DNA of 64,000 bases from Natronospirillum sp965602035 (GCA_965602035.1 OZ271919.1:3100001-3164000), one strand, 5' to 3'; counted from the stretch's first letter, positions 44,562-53,706 are shown. Notes: generated by a model from the letters alone, not told the origin. Numbers and translations: made by a program.

Positions 44562-45617
44562 ATGTCTCAGTCCATCACCGACAGCGAGCTGTTTGTTGCC
44601 GTCTCCCGGGCTGCCCGGACCTTGAGTGAGCATACGGACTGGCGTATCGGGGTTGGCGAGTTCCTCGAATCGCTGGGCAGGCCCACAGATGCCAGCCGGG
44701 TATGGCTATTCCAGGTAGTGGAGCGTGGCGATGACTACTATGTCACTCGCTATATTCACGAGTGGGCCAAGTCTGACGAATTCTCCAATATCCATGAAAC
44801 CCGGTTCGACCGCCAGCGTGTGGACGCGGATACACCGGACAAGCAAGCGCTGTACGCCGCCCGGCGCAATGGCGAGCTGCTGCAGCACCATCAGAATGAA
44901 GTGGGCGCCCACCTGGCGGACGAGTTTCGGCGCCAGGGCATCTGTTCGATGCTGACCGTACCCATTCAGGTTGATGGCTACTGGTGGGGCATTCTCGGGT
45001 TTGATCACTGCGAACGACGGGTGCATTACCCGCCGAGTTATCTGGCCGCGCTGGAAATGGCGGCGGTCCTGTTCTCCAACGTGATTCTGCGCGAACGCCT
45101 GCACTGGGAAGCCAACCACGATTACCTGACCCGCCTCTTCAACCGTCGATATCTTATTCAATGGGTCGATCAGCAGGGCTGCACACTGGACGCAGACGAG
45201 CAGTGGGGCATTCGTGAGCGAGCACTGGTGATCTTTGATGTGGACTGGTTCAAGCAGATCAATGATCAGTTTGGTCACCAGGCCGGTGACCGCGCTCTGA
45301 AGCGGGTGGCCGAGACGATGGTCAACCTCGCGCCGCGTGGCTGTCCGGTGGGCCGACTGGGCGGAGAGGAATTTGCGGCATGGATCGTGGGAGCGCCGGG
45401 GGTCGCCCGACAATACGCGCAGGCTGTGCGCCGCCGGGTCCGTTCGCAGTTCATTACACCCGATGGGCAGGGCCGCTTATCGGTCAGTGCCGGCATCGCG
45501 GTAGTGACGCCGGCTGACGCTCAGTTGCCGAACCTGTTTGAAGCCATGTTTACCCGGGCAGACCGGGCCCTGTTTTCAGCCAAGGAAGGCGGCCGGGACC
45601 GGGTTGCCGTCTGCTGA
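44562..45617 (+). CDS. GAF-GGDEF diguanylate cyclase
   Basis: 351 residues. A GAF sensor (about 15-180, with CSMLTVPIQVDGYWWGILGF) precedes a GGDEF domain that makes c-di-GMP from two GTP. The domain has DYLTRLFNRRYL, DVDWFKQINDQFGHQAGD, the active-site GGEEF and SAGIAVV. The RxxD inhibitory site expected five residues before GGEEF is not seen, so product inhibition may be absent. No membrane helices. Convergent with the malic enzyme gene 42 bases away. Confidence 0.9.
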   Translation: MSQSITDSELFVAVSRAARTLSEHTDWRIGVGEFLESLGRPTDASRVWLFQVVERGDDYYVTRYIHEWAKSDEFSNIHETRFDRQRVDADTPDKQALYAARRNGELLQHHQNEVGAHLADEFRRQGICSMLTVPIQVDGYWWGILGFDHCERRVHYPPSYLAALEMAAVLFSNVILRERLHWEANHDYLTRLFNRRYLIQWVDQQGCTLDADEQWGIRERALVIFDVDWFKQINDQFGHQAGDRALKRVAETMVNLAPRGCPVGRLGGEEFAAWIVGAPGVARQYAQAVRRRVRSQFITPDGQGRLSVSAGIAVVTPADAQLPNLFEAMFTRADRALFSAKEGGRDRVAVC

Positions 45618-45659
45618 CGGACCCGTTCCCGACGCGGTGGGCAATAAACGGCCGCGATA

Positions 45660-47339
45660 TCAGAACGCGGTACGCCGGTATTCCCGGTACTGCGGGCTCC
45701 AGAAGTTCCGGTCTATTGCGCGGCTCAACTGATCGTCGTCCATGGCCAGAGCTACGCCGTCTTCCTGTGCCGTTTTGGCAACGGCAACCGCAATCTCACG
45801 ACTGATCTGCTGAATGTCGGACAGCGCCGGCAGCAATGCGCCTTCGCCATCACGCACCATGGGCGCTCCCTGAGCCAGAGCGTTGGAAGCCGCCATCAGC
45901 ATATTGTCCGTCACCCGCTTTGCCTTGACGGCGACAACGCCAAGCCCGATGCCCGGGAAGATATAGGCATTATTGCACTGCGCAATCGGGTACAGTTGGC
46001 CATTGTATTCCACGGGCTGGAAGGGGCTGCCGGTGGCAACCAGCGCATCGCCGTCAGTCCACGCAATCACATCCTGCGGTGTGGCCTCGACCCGTGAGGT
46101 CGGGTTGGACAATGGCATCACCAACGGGTGTTTGCAGCCCTCGTGCAATGAGCGGATGACGTCTTCGGTGAACAGCCCCCGCTGGCCCGATACACCGATC
46201 AGTACGGTCGGTTTCGCGCCACGGACGACATCGAGCAGACCATTGCCACTCCAGTCTGCTATCCGGTCGGCCGGTTGTGCCAGGCGGGCCTGGAAGTCGT
46301 ACAGGCCGTCCATGTCGTCCGTGATCAGGCCATGGCGATCAATCATGTAGATACGCTTGCGGGCTTCAGACTCCGACAGGCCTTCGTTGACCATGGCCAC
46401 AATGATCTGCTCGGCAATGCCGCAGCCGGCGGATCCGGCGCCCACGAATGCCACGGTCTGGTCAGAGACTTTCTCTTTCTTTGCCTTGCAGGCAGCCAGA
46501 AGAGTTCCGACGCAGACAGAGGCCGTACCCTGGATATCGTCGTTGAAGCAGCAGATCTCGTCGCGGTATTTTTCCAGGAGCGGCATGGCGTTGGTCTGGG
46601 CGAAATCCTCGAACTGCAGCAATACGTTCGGCCAACGACGCTTGATGGCCGCGATGAAATCGGCGATGAATGCATCGTATTCGGCCTGGCTTATACGCTG
46701 GTGCCGCCAGCCCATGTACATGGGGTCGTCCAGCAAGGCCTGGTTGTTCGTGCCGACATCCAGGGTGATCGGCAGCGTATAGGCGGGGCTGATACCGCCG
46801 CAGGCGGTATAGAGAGACAGTTTGCCAATGGGGATACCCATGCCGCCTATGCCCTGGTCACCCAGCCCGAGAATACGTTCACCGTCGGTGACAACGATAA
46901 CCTTCACATTGTCCTTGGTGGCGCTGCGCAGGATATCGTCCATGTGGTCCCGATCCGGGTAGCTGATAAACAGGCCGCGGTGGTTCCGGTAGATGTTGGA
47001 GAATTCTTCGCACGCTTCACCGACCGTCGGGGTATAGATTATCGGCAGCATTTCTTCGAGGTGCTGTTCCAGCAGATAGAAAAAGAGTGTCTCGTTGTCA
47101 TCCTGGATGGCGCGCAGGTAAATATGCCGGTCCAGGTTGTTCTGACAGAGCTGATACTGGCGGTACGCCCGCTCCGCCTGTTCTTCGATGGACTCCACGT
47201 TCTGGGGCACCAGACCGATAAGGTTGAAATCCAGCCGCTCCCGCAATGAGAATGCACTGCCTTTATTCAGCAGCGGCATTTCCAGCAAAGATGGCCCGGC
47301 ATGCGGGATATAGAGAGGCCGTTTCGCAGCCTTGGTCAT
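45660..47339 (-). CDS. maeA: NAD-dependent malic enzyme
   Basis: Oxidative decarboxylation of malate to pyruvate. 559 residues, the length of SfcA/MaeA. Signatures: IIYTPTVGEACEEFSNIYR, GERILGLGDQGIGGMGIP, FNDDIQGTASV, and the Rossmann VGAGSAGCGIAE. The Asp-rich nucleotide site cannot settle NAD versus NADP. It lies 99 bases after ectC on the same strand with a hairpin between, so it may be transcribed with ectC or alone. Confidence 0.94.
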   Translation of the reverse strand: MTKAAKRPLYIPHAGPSLLEMPLLNKGSAFSLRERLDFNLIGLVPQNVESIEEQAERAYRQYQLCQNNLDRHIYLRAIQDDNETLFFYLLEQHLEEMLPIIYTPTVGEACEEFSNIYRNHRGLFISYPDRDHMDDILRSATKDNVKVIVVTDGERILGLGDQGIGGMGIPIGKLSLYTACGGISPAYTLPITLDVGTNNQALLDDPMYMGWRHQRISQAEYDAFIADFIAAIKRRWPNVLLQFEDFAQTNAMPLLEKYRDEICCFNDDIQGTASVCVGTLLAACKAKKEKVSDQTVAFVGAGSAGCGIAEQIIVAMVNEGLSESEARKRIYMIDRHGLITDDMDGLYDFQARLAQPADRIADWSGNGLLDVVRGAKPTVLIGVSGQRGLFTEDVIRSLHEGCKHPLVMPLSNPTSRVEATPQDVIAWTDGDALVATGSPFQPVEYNGQLYPIAQCNNAYIFPGIGLGVVAVKAKRVTDNMLMAASNALAQGAPMVRDGEGALLPALSDIQQISREIAVAVAKTAQEDGVALAMDDDQLSRAIDRNFWSPQYREYRRTAF

Positions 47340-47390
47340 TGATCGATACTCCTCAGTTGATAGTGGTGGTGGCCCCGCGGCATTATTGTC

Positions 47391-47418
47391 GTGGCCTTCG
47401 GACCCGTCCGAAGGCCAC
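47391..47418. terminator. Long perfect hairpin between ectC and maeA
   Basis: GTGGCCTTCGGAC (47391-47403) and its exact complement GTCCGAAGGCCAC (47406-47418) form a 12-13 base stem 20 bases downstream of the ectC stop. No T tract follows on the minus strand, so it may be a weak terminator or an mRNA 3'-end stabiliser rather than a classic Rho-independent site. Confidence 0.5.
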
Positions 47419-47438
47419 CGGGTCGCCGTTATTCTGTA

Positions 47439-47834
47439 TTAATCGTCGTCTTCGACCAGGTTATAGGCGCCATCCGCGTCGTGTGTCTCCCGGCCGGTTA
47501 CCGGCGGGTTGAACGCACAGATGAGCCGCATGTCTTCCGTGCCGCCGCGCAGGCGGTGCTGGTCGTTGTTATCCAGCGCATACAGCGTACCGTCTGAAAT
47601 CTGATGGACTTCACCCGTCGCCTTGTCCTCGATGGTGCCGTTGCCGGCAACACAGTAGACGGCTTCCAGGTGGTGCTTATACCACAGATTCAGCTCGGCG
47701 CCTGCCGGTATAATGGTCTCGTGGAAGGAAAAGCCCATGCCGTCTTTCTTCAGCAGCAGGCGGCGACTCGTCCAGCCCGGCCCTTCGACTTCCCGTTCGG
47801 TGCCAATGATGTCCTGAACGCGTACGATTTTCAT
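47439..47834 (-). CDS. ectC: Ectoine synthase
   Basis: Cyclises N-gamma-acetyl-diaminobutyrate to ectoine. 131 residues of cupin type. The start is MKIVRVQDIIGTEREVEG. The iron ligands known for EctC are at the expected places: Glu57 in KHHLEAVYCV, Tyr85 in GTLYALD and His93 in NNDQHRLRGG. It is solitary: no ectA, ectB or aspartokinase gene is adjacent. Solitary EctC proteins are known from bacteria that import precursors or have lost the rest, but ectAB could also lie elsewhere in this genome. Confidence 0.95.
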   Translation of the reverse strand: MKIVRVQDIIGTEREVEGPGWTSRRLLLKKDGMGFSFHETIIPAGAELNLWYKHHLEAVYCVAGNGTIEDKATGEVHQISDGTLYALDNNDQHRLRGGTEDMRLICAFNPPVTGRETHDADGAYNLVEDDD

Positions 47835-47941
47835 GTGGTTACCTCATGTCGTTGAGCGGGCTGTGCAGTTTATCACAAAACCCGGTTGTGGCCGGCCACC
47901 GGGCAGGCCCGGTGGCGCCGGTTGCAGCCGCCGGAGCGGTG

Positions 47942-48886
47942 TCAGAGGAACAGCCAGGCGACAAACAACAACCCGACCGCCAGCCATGCCAGCGACCGGT
48001 CGCGCCCGGGTTCGCCAGTGCCGGGGCGCCAGTCGCCCGCGCGGGGCTCCGGACCACCGGGCACTGTGTCGCTCTCGTCGTCGTCATTTGGTTCGATTTC
48101 GTCTACCTCGGCTTCCAGCACTTCCCAATACTCGAGTTCGAGCGCCCGTTTCAGGGCCGGAATAGAAGACTGTTCTATGGCCTTGCGCCAGACGGCCTCG
48201 CGGTAGGCCAGTGGGTAAACCGGGTCACCGAGCGCAACATGAAGTGCCGAGACATACTGCTGGACCCGCGTTTCCAGCCAGCCGTGCAGGGGTGGTGCCG
48301 GTGCGATATCGCCCAGGGGTAACTCAATTTCGCCGCGGTCCTCGGCCTTGAGCAGTGCTTCTACCAGCTCTTTCTTGCGCAGGCGTTGGGGAATCTGGTC
48401 GGACTGGCGCGCCAGCAGCTTCAGGTCTGCCACGGTGAGGGCATCAAGCTCAGCGCGTTTGGTGCCTTCGTCGTAGACCGCCGTTTCGATCGTCGCGAGG
48501 CCGTCTTCCAGCAGTGCCAGACGGGCTGACAGTGGCAGCGTATGCAGGATTTCGCCCCGCGCGAGCGCGAACAGCGCGCTGCTGTGTCCTTTCAGATTGG
48601 TTGCGGCTCCGAGGCAATCCGCCCGGTTGTGATCCAGCATGTCGCCGAGCGTGTCTACGGCGACTTCGTAGAGCTCGGGCGGCATGAGTTTGTCAAAGCG
48701 CTCCGCCCAGTCATCGACGTCTTCTGCTTCTTTGGCCGCCTCGCGCACCTGGGAAAGATCAGATACGTCATGAATATGGACGGCACCTGACGTCACCGCC
48801 GGCCAGTGTCGAACATGTGGCCGCTGCCGGTCATGGTCCCAGATCCAATCCAGGCTTTCTTCGGTCCAATGGCTCATGGCAGACAC
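47942..48886 (-). CDS. Hypothetical tail-anchored protein with SAP-like motif
   Basis: About 314 residues (start ATG 48886 or 48877, MSHWTEES). A stretch near residues 147-180, LDALTVADLKLLARQSDQIP plus RLRKKELVEALL, looks like a SAP DNA/RNA-binding helix pair. An acidic segment (EIEPNDDDESDT) and a single C-terminal hydrophobic helix SLAWLAVGLLFVAWLFL at the very end suggest a tail-anchored inner-membrane protein facing the cytoplasm. Function unknown; the SAP call is tentative. Divergent from srkA. Confidence 0.6.
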   Translation of the reverse strand: MSAMSHWTEESLDWIWDHDRQRPHVRHWPAVTSGAVHIHDVSDLSQVREAAKEAEDVDDWAERFDKLMPPELYEVAVDTLGDMLDHNRADCLGAATNLKGHSSALFALARGEILHTLPLSARLALLEDGLATIETAVYDEGTKRAELDALTVADLKLLARQSDQIPQRLRKKELVEALLKAEDRGEIELPLGDIAPAPPLHGWLETRVQQYVSALHVALGDPVYPLAYREAVWRKAIEQSSIPALKRALELEYWEVLEAEVDEIEPNDDDESDTVPGGPEPRAGDWRPGTGEPGRDRSLAWLAVGLLFVAWLFL

Positions 48887-49025
48887 TCCCGTCCTGACGC
48901 TGTAGTGTCACTATAAAGCCCAAATCCCCGGCTGGCCAGTCTTTCACCGCAGTCCACACCGACGGTTCACGCCCCGGCACAAATGCCGTACCCTGCTTCC
49001 TTTTGCCGGCGGTGTGAACACCGAT

Positions 49026-50006
49026 ATGACAGACGAACACCCTTATGCGGCACTGACGCCGGACATTGTCCTGGCCGCCGTTGACAGTACCGGGCTGGAC
49101 ACCGATGCCCGCATTCTGCCGCTCAACAGCTATGAAAACCGGGTTTATCAGGTCGGTATCGAAGACAGCGAACCGGTGGTGGTGAAATTCTACCGCCCCG
49201 GCCGCTGGACCACGGAGCAGATCCTGGAAGAGCATGAGTTTGCCCGGGAACTGGCCGAGCTGGATGTCCCGGTGGTCGCGCCCTGGCGCGATGCCGAAGG
49301 CCGTTCCCTGTTTGAGTATGAGGGTTTCCGCCTGGCGGTATACCGCCGCTACGGTGGTCGCGCGCCCGACCTCGAGAATGAGGATGATCTGCTGGTGATC
49401 GGTCGTCTGCTGGGCCGGCTGCATGCGGTTGGCAGTCAGCACAGCTTTGTCCACCGCCCCGAGCTGACGGTACAGACGTTCGGGGTATCCCAGGTCGATT
49501 ATGTGCTTGAGCACGATTGGGTACCGGAAGACCTCAGGCCGGCGTACGAAGCTCAGGTATTCCCGCTGCTGGAGGCAGTCAGCCAGCGGTTTGCCGAATG
49601 TGAGTTTGCCCGGGTACGCCTGCACGGTGATTGCCACCCGGGGAATCTGCTCTGGCGCGACGGGGCCGGCCATTTCGTGGACCTGGATGATGCGCGCAAC
49701 GGGCCGGTCGTGCAGGATCTGTGGATGCTGGCGACCGGAGACCGGGCGGATCAGACGCTGGCTCTGTCGACCATGCTGGAAGGTTATGAACAGTTCCAGC
49801 CGTTCCCGCGCCGGCAACTGTCATTGATAGAACCGTTGCGGGCACTGCGCTCGCTGCACTACACGGGCTGGCTCGCCCGGCGCTGGGATGACCCCAGCTT
49901 CCCGCGCTTCTTCCCGCATTTCGGAGACGCGCGCTACTGGGGAGAGCATATCAATCTGTTGCGCGAGCACCGGGCCGCGATGGACGAGCCGACCCTGATG
50001 GTGTAA
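49026..50006 (+). CDS. srkA: Stress response kinase A
   Basis: An APH/choline-kinase-like Ser/Thr protein kinase (YihE) that delays stress death. About 326 residues. ILPLNSYENRVYQVG and VVKFYRPGRWT near the start are the SrkA family signature. The catalytic loop is RLHGDCHPGNLLWRDG and the metal-binding segment is FVDLDDARNGP. The start may be ATG 49026 or GTG 49014. Its stop abuts the convergent deacylase gene stop. Confidence 0.92.
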   Translation: MTDEHPYAALTPDIVLAAVDSTGLDTDARILPLNSYENRVYQVGIEDSEPVVVKFYRPGRWTTEQILEEHEFARELAELDVPVVAPWRDAEGRSLFEYEGFRLAVYRRYGGRAPDLENEDDLLVIGRLLGRLHAVGSQHSFVHRPELTVQTFGVSQVDYVLEHDWVPEDLRPAYEAQVFPLLEAVSQRFAECEFARVRLHGDCHPGNLLWRDGAGHFVDLDDARNGPVVQDLWMLATGDRADQTLALSTMLEGYEQFQPFPRRQLSLIEPLRALRSLHYTGWLARRWDDPSFPRFFPHFGDARYWGEHINLLREHRAAMDEPTLMV

Positions 50007-51038
50007 TCAATCGTCCGGCAGCGGCTCGGTGCTGGCGTCTTCCATGTCGTTCTGGAATGCTTCAACGCTCTCGGTGGCGGAGTCCATCTGGCGGAAGTAC
50101 GCGATGTGATACATGGCCTCGCCATCCTGTACGAGCGGAATCTGCTGTTTACCGATTATGATGCCAGCGCGCGGCGCCAGAACGTCCACCTGGTCCGTGT
50201 TGTAGGGAGAGGTGATGGTTGCCAGCCGGTCGCCGACCGCGACCGCGTCGCCCAGTTGCCGGTAATGAATCACCAGTCCGGAACCGGTGGCACGCACCCA
50301 GCCACTGTCCCGAGCCAGCACGGGACGGGGCACTTTACGGGGTTTCCGCCGGGCACCGAACATGCCGAGATACCGCAGGACGTTTTCCACGCCACGCAGG
50401 CCGGCCCGGATGCAGACTTCGTCAAAACGGAGGGCTTCACCGGCCTCGTAGAGCAGCACACGGACACCGTGGTCCGCGGCGACCTGCCGGAGGGAGCCGT
50501 CGCGTAATTCGCTGTTGAGCATGACCGGTGCACCGAAGGTCTCGGCCAGGCGTCGAGTTTCGTTGTCGTCCATGTTGCCGCGAATCTGGGGCAGGTTACT
50601 GCGGTGAATGGCACCGGTGTGGAGGTCGATGCCATAATCGCACCGGGCAACGATTTCGCGCGTGAACAGATCGGCCAGACGGCCGGCCAGTGACCCCTTG
50701 CTTGATCCGGGGAAGGCCCGGTTAAGGTCGCGCCGGTCGGGCAGATACCGGGTCTGGGCAAGCACGCCGTATACATTGACCATGGGTACAGCGATCAGTG
50801 TGCCCCGAAAACCCCGATAGTCGCCTTTCAGCAGGCGCCGGATAATTTCAATGCCGTTGAGTTCGTCGCCGTGGATGGCGGCGGAGACAAATACTGTCGG
50901 GCCGTCCCGGCGCCCACGCACCACATGTACCGGCAGATTGACATCGGTGTCGGTATAGAGTTTGGCAATAGGCAGCTCGATCAGCCGCCGTTCGCCCCGG
51001 GCAATGCGGTGCCCGGCAATTTCGAGCATATCGGCCAT
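50007..51038 (-). CDS. Succinylglutamate desuccinylase/aspartoacylase family protein
   Basis: A zinc carboxypeptidase-like deacylase, 343 residues. The zinc site is IHGDELNGIEII (HxxE) with GIDLHTGAIHRSN supplying the next His; the catalytic Glu is probably in LLYEAGEALRFDE. The C-terminal third is a beta-domain with GSGLVIHYRQLGDAVAVG. It follows rimK with 3 bases between, a pairing seen in many gammaproteobacteria. The substrate may be a peptide or an amino-acid conjugate related to RimK products (inference). Confidence 0.82.
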   Translation of the reverse strand: MADMLEIAGHRIARGERRLIELPIAKLYTDTDVNLPVHVVRGRRDGPTVFVSAAIHGDELNGIEIIRRLLKGDYRGFRGTLIAVPMVNVYGVLAQTRYLPDRRDLNRAFPGSSKGSLAGRLADLFTREIVARCDYGIDLHTGAIHRSNLPQIRGNMDDNETRRLAETFGAPVMLNSELRDGSLRQVAADHGVRVLLYEAGEALRFDEVCIRAGLRGVENVLRYLGMFGARRKPRKVPRPVLARDSGWVRATGSGLVIHYRQLGDAVAVGDRLATITSPYNTDQVDVLAPRAGIIIGKQQIPLVQDGEAMYHIAYFRQMDSATESVEAFQNDMEDASTEPLPDD

Positions 51039-51041
51039 GGC

Positions 51042-51950
51042 TCAGCCCGGCTCCCCGTCGTTGCCCGCAGCATGCTGGACATGCCGTCGTTCGAGGAATT
51101 CAATGACCCGGCCGGCAAGGTTGTCGCCGGTGGCACGCTCAATACCTTCGAGGCCGGGGGAGGAATTGACTTCCATAACCAGTGGGCCACGCTCCGAGCG
51201 GAGCAGGTCCACGCCGGCGACGTTGAGCCCCATGACGCGGGCGGCACGCACGGCCGTGATACGCTCATCTTCCGTAATATCCACCAACTGGGCATTGCCG
51301 CCCCGGTGCAGGTTTGACCGGAATTCGCCTTCGGCGGCCCGCCGGACCATGGCAGCAACCACCTCGCCGTCGATCACGAGGCAACGCAGGTCGCTGCCTT
51401 CGGCTTCCTTGATGAACTCCTGTACCAGTATGTTGGTGCGCAATCCCGAAAACGCGTCGATGACGCTTTCGGCGCTTTTCCAGGTTTCCGCCAGCACGAC
51501 ACCGATGCCCTGGGTCCCTTCGAGCAGTTTGATAACGACCGGCACACCGCCCACCCGGCGGACCAGGTCGCGCGTGTTGTCCGGGTTGTTGGCAAAGCCC
51601 GTTTTCGGCATACCCACGCCCATGCTTGAGAGCAACTGCATGGAGCGCAATTTGTCGCGGGACCGGTTGATGGCTTCCGAGCCGTTCAGCGGGAAGGTAC
51701 CCATCATCTCGAACTGGCGCACGACCGCCGTGCCGTAGAACGTAATGCTCGCGCCGATGCGCGGGATGACAGCGTCGTAGGTCGAGAGTTCGTTGCCCTT
51801 GTAACGCACCGACGGATTGGCCGTGGCGATGTCCATATAGCAATGCAGCGTCTCGATCATGTCAACCTCATGATCGCGCCGGAGACCCTCCTCGCGGAGG
51901 CGTGAGCTGGTGTAGTTGTCCGGTTCCTGCGTCAGAACGGCAATTCGCAT
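51042..51950 (-). CDS. rimK: Ribosomal protein S6 glutamate ligase-type ATP-grasp enzyme
   Basis: 302 residues from ATG 51950 (MRIAVLTQEPDNYTSSRL); upstream in-frame codons lack family similarity. ATP-grasp features: RDKLRSMQLLSSMGVGMPKT, VVIKLLEGTQGIGVVLAE, and EVNSSPGLEGIERATG. RimK adds glutamates to the C-terminus of bS6 and makes poly-alpha-glutamate. The bS6 in this window has an Asp/Ser/Thr-rich tail ending TNEA rather than the classical EE, so the target here is open. Confidence 0.9.
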   Translation of the reverse strand: MRIAVLTQEPDNYTSSRLREEGLRRDHEVDMIETLHCYMDIATANPSVRYKGNELSTYDAVIPRIGASITFYGTAVVRQFEMMGTFPLNGSEAINRSRDKLRSMQLLSSMGVGMPKTGFANNPDNTRDLVRRVGGVPVVIKLLEGTQGIGVVLAETWKSAESVIDAFSGLRTNILVQEFIKEAEGSDLRCLVIDGEVVAAMVRRAAEGEFRSNLHRGGNAQLVDITEDERITAVRAARVMGLNVAGVDLLRSERGPLVMEVNSSPGLEGIERATGDNLAGRVIEFLERRHVQHAAGNDGEPG

Positions 51951-52032
51951 GGCATCCCCCTGAAGTTCGCGCCGGTAACCCGAGCCGCCCGGGTCATTTA
52001 ACCTGTCGTGCTCCGGGCGCGGCGGCACCCAC

Positions 52033-52058
52033 AAAAAAGCGGGCCCACGCCCGCTTTC
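52033..52058 (-). terminator. Rho-independent terminator after slyD-like gene
   Basis: Arms GCGGGC (52039-52044) and GCCCGC (52049-52054), extended by A/T pairs; on the minus strand the hairpin is followed by six T. It ends the minus-strand peptidyl-prolyl isomerase transcript before rimK. Confidence 0.8.
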
Positions 52059-52147
52059 TCTACTCTGTCTGGTCCGGTAATGTTGCAGTCAGGCGGCCAG
52101 GCCCCGGGCCTGCGCCGTTACGGCTGCCGTACCGCACTCATACTCGC

Positions 52148-52624
52148 TCAGTGCTCTTCACTGCCGTCATGAATATGGCCATGTTCGAGCTCTTCGGCAC
52201 TGGCATCGCGCACCGTCTCGACCTTGCCATTGAACGCGAGCTTCTTGCCGGCCAGCGGGTGATTGCCATCGACGGTCACTGACTCATCTTCCACGGCCGT
52301 TACCTCGACCTGCAGCGGACCGCCTTCAGTCTGGGCATTGAATACCATGCCGATTTCGACCTTCTCAACGCCCTGGAACGCTTCTTTCGGCACGCTCTGG
52401 ACCAGCTCTTCCCGGTGTTCGCCGTAGGCTTCACCCGGCTCTACCTGAGCTTCGAATTCATCGCCTTCTTTCAGGCCTTCCAGAGCGTTTTCAAGGCCCG
52501 GGATGATGTTACGGTGACCATGGAGATACCAGAGTGGTCCCCGGCCTTCTGACGAATCGACCTGAGTGCCATCCTCGTCTTTCACCGAATATTGAATGGC
52601 GACCGCTTTGTCTTGCGCTATCAT
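52148..52624 (-). CDS. FKBP-type peptidyl-prolyl isomerase (SlyD-like)
   Basis: A 158-residue cytoplasmic chaperone-isomerase. From ATG 52624 (MIAQDKAVAIQYSVKDEDG), the FKBP part includes PLWYLHGHRNIIPGLENALE, a SlyD-type insert-in-flap domain about 70-125, and DGNHPLAGKKLAF. The C-terminus is short (EELEHGHIHDGSEEH) with a few His, not the long metal-binding tail of E. coli SlyD. Upstream in-frame codons have no support. Confidence 0.9.
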   Translation of the reverse strand: MIAQDKAVAIQYSVKDEDGTQVDSSEGRGPLWYLHGHRNIIPGLENALEGLKEGDEFEAQVEPGEAYGEHREELVQSVPKEAFQGVEKVEIGMVFNAQTEGGPLQVEVTAVEDESVTVDGNHPLAGKKLAFNGKVETVRDASAEELEHGHIHDGSEEH

Positions 52625-52763
52625 GCACCTGTCCTGTCTTATGAAAATGTCTGCTTCACCGGAATGAAGCAATTGGCATTCTCTCACAATAGCACAGGCC
52701 GGCACGCGGAATAAACCGCGAATGCGCCAGCCGGCGGGTCCAGTGCAGCGACTGACGGCCTAT

Positions 52764-53171
52764 TCAGGTCTCAGGGCTGGTTACGACTCTGGCACCGTCT
52801 TCCGACAGGGCCAGATAGAAACAGGATCGGCGCAGCGTATGACAGGCCGGCCCGGATTGATTCACTTCCAGCAACAGTGTGTCACCGTCGCAATCGAGGA
52901 AGGCACTGACCAGGTGCTGCTGGTTGCCCGAGGTTTCCCCTTTGCGCCAGAAACTCTGCCGGGACCGGCTCCAGTAGCAGACTCTTCCAGTCGTGAGTGT
53001 CTCGCGCAGCGCGTCGCGGTTCATCCAGGCAAGCATGAGCACCTCGCGCGTATCGCTCTGCTGGGCAATAGCGGGTATCAACCCGTCAGCGTTCCAGGGT
53101 ATCGAGCCGAGAACGGAATCAAGGTCCGCAGTGGCGCCGACCGGGGCCGCCTCCAGTGCCTGAAAGGTCAT
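52764..53171 (-). CDS. hisI: Phosphoribosyl-AMP cyclohydrolase
   Basis: Third step of histidine synthesis (opens the adenine ring of PR-AMP). 135 residues, monofunctional HisI type without the HisE part. Signatures: VLMLAWMNRDAL, YWSRSRQSFWRKGETSGN, the metal site LDCDGDTLLLEV and GPACHTLRRSCF. ATG 53171 has a GGAG ribosome binding site; a TTG 6 bases earlier is less likely. It is separate from other his genes. Confidence 0.95.
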   Translation of the reverse strand: MTFQALEAAPVGATADLDSVLGSIPWNADGLIPAIAQQSDTREVLMLAWMNRDALRETLTTGRVCYWSRSRQSFWRKGETSGNQQHLVSAFLDCDGDTLLLEVNQSGPACHTLRRSCFYLALSEDGARVVTSPET

Positions 53172-53271
53172 GATCAATCTCCCGCGTGTAATATCAGTGG
53201 CGCGATAGTAGCATGCAGAGGACCACTATAAACTGCTGCGTTTGAACGGCCATCGGTGAAGGAGAACGTGC

Positions 53272-53706
53272 ATGCGGATTGAAAGCCAGATGCTGGTGGT
53301 CAGCCAGTTTGTCGGCCTGGGAATCGCGTTATGGCCATGGGCGCCGGGGCTGCCGCAGGTCTGGCCCTCGCTGTGCCTCCTGAGTGCCGGCGCGCTTTTC
53401 GTCTGGACGCTGTGGCACAATCGGCCGGGAAACTTCCGCATTCTCCCGGAGCCCCGGGTCGGGGGGCATCTGGTGGTGTCCGGCCCGTATCGGTGGGTGC
53501 GACACCCGATGTACAGTGCTCTGATGCTGGTGGCGCTCGGGGGCGTTCTGAACAGTCTGCACAGTCTGAATGTACTGGGCATGGCATGGATGGTTGCCAC
53601 ACTCTGGCTCAAAGCGCGGCGCGAAGAACGCCTGATGCGGCAGGTGCACAGCGCTTACGCCCGCTATGAACAGACGGTGTCGCGGTTCATTCCCGGAGTC
53701 TGGTAA
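53272..53706 (+). CDS. Isoprenylcysteine methyltransferase-like membrane protein
   Basis: 144 residues with about four membrane helices (the first near VVSQFVGLGIALWPW). The block GPYRWVRHPMYSALML plus a C-terminal ARREERLMRQVHSAYARYEQ is the PEMT/ICMT-type SAM-binding signature. Bacterial members are putative small-molecule or lipid methyltransferases of unknown substrate. It precedes a short-chain dehydrogenase by 104 bases on the same strand. Confidence 0.8.
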   Translation: MRIESQMLVVSQFVGLGIALWPWAPGLPQVWPSLCLLSAGALFVWTLWHNRPGNFRILPEPRVGGHLVVSGPYRWVRHPMYSALMLVALGGVLNSLHSLNVLGMAWMVATLWLKARREERLMRQVHSAYARYEQTVSRFIPGVW

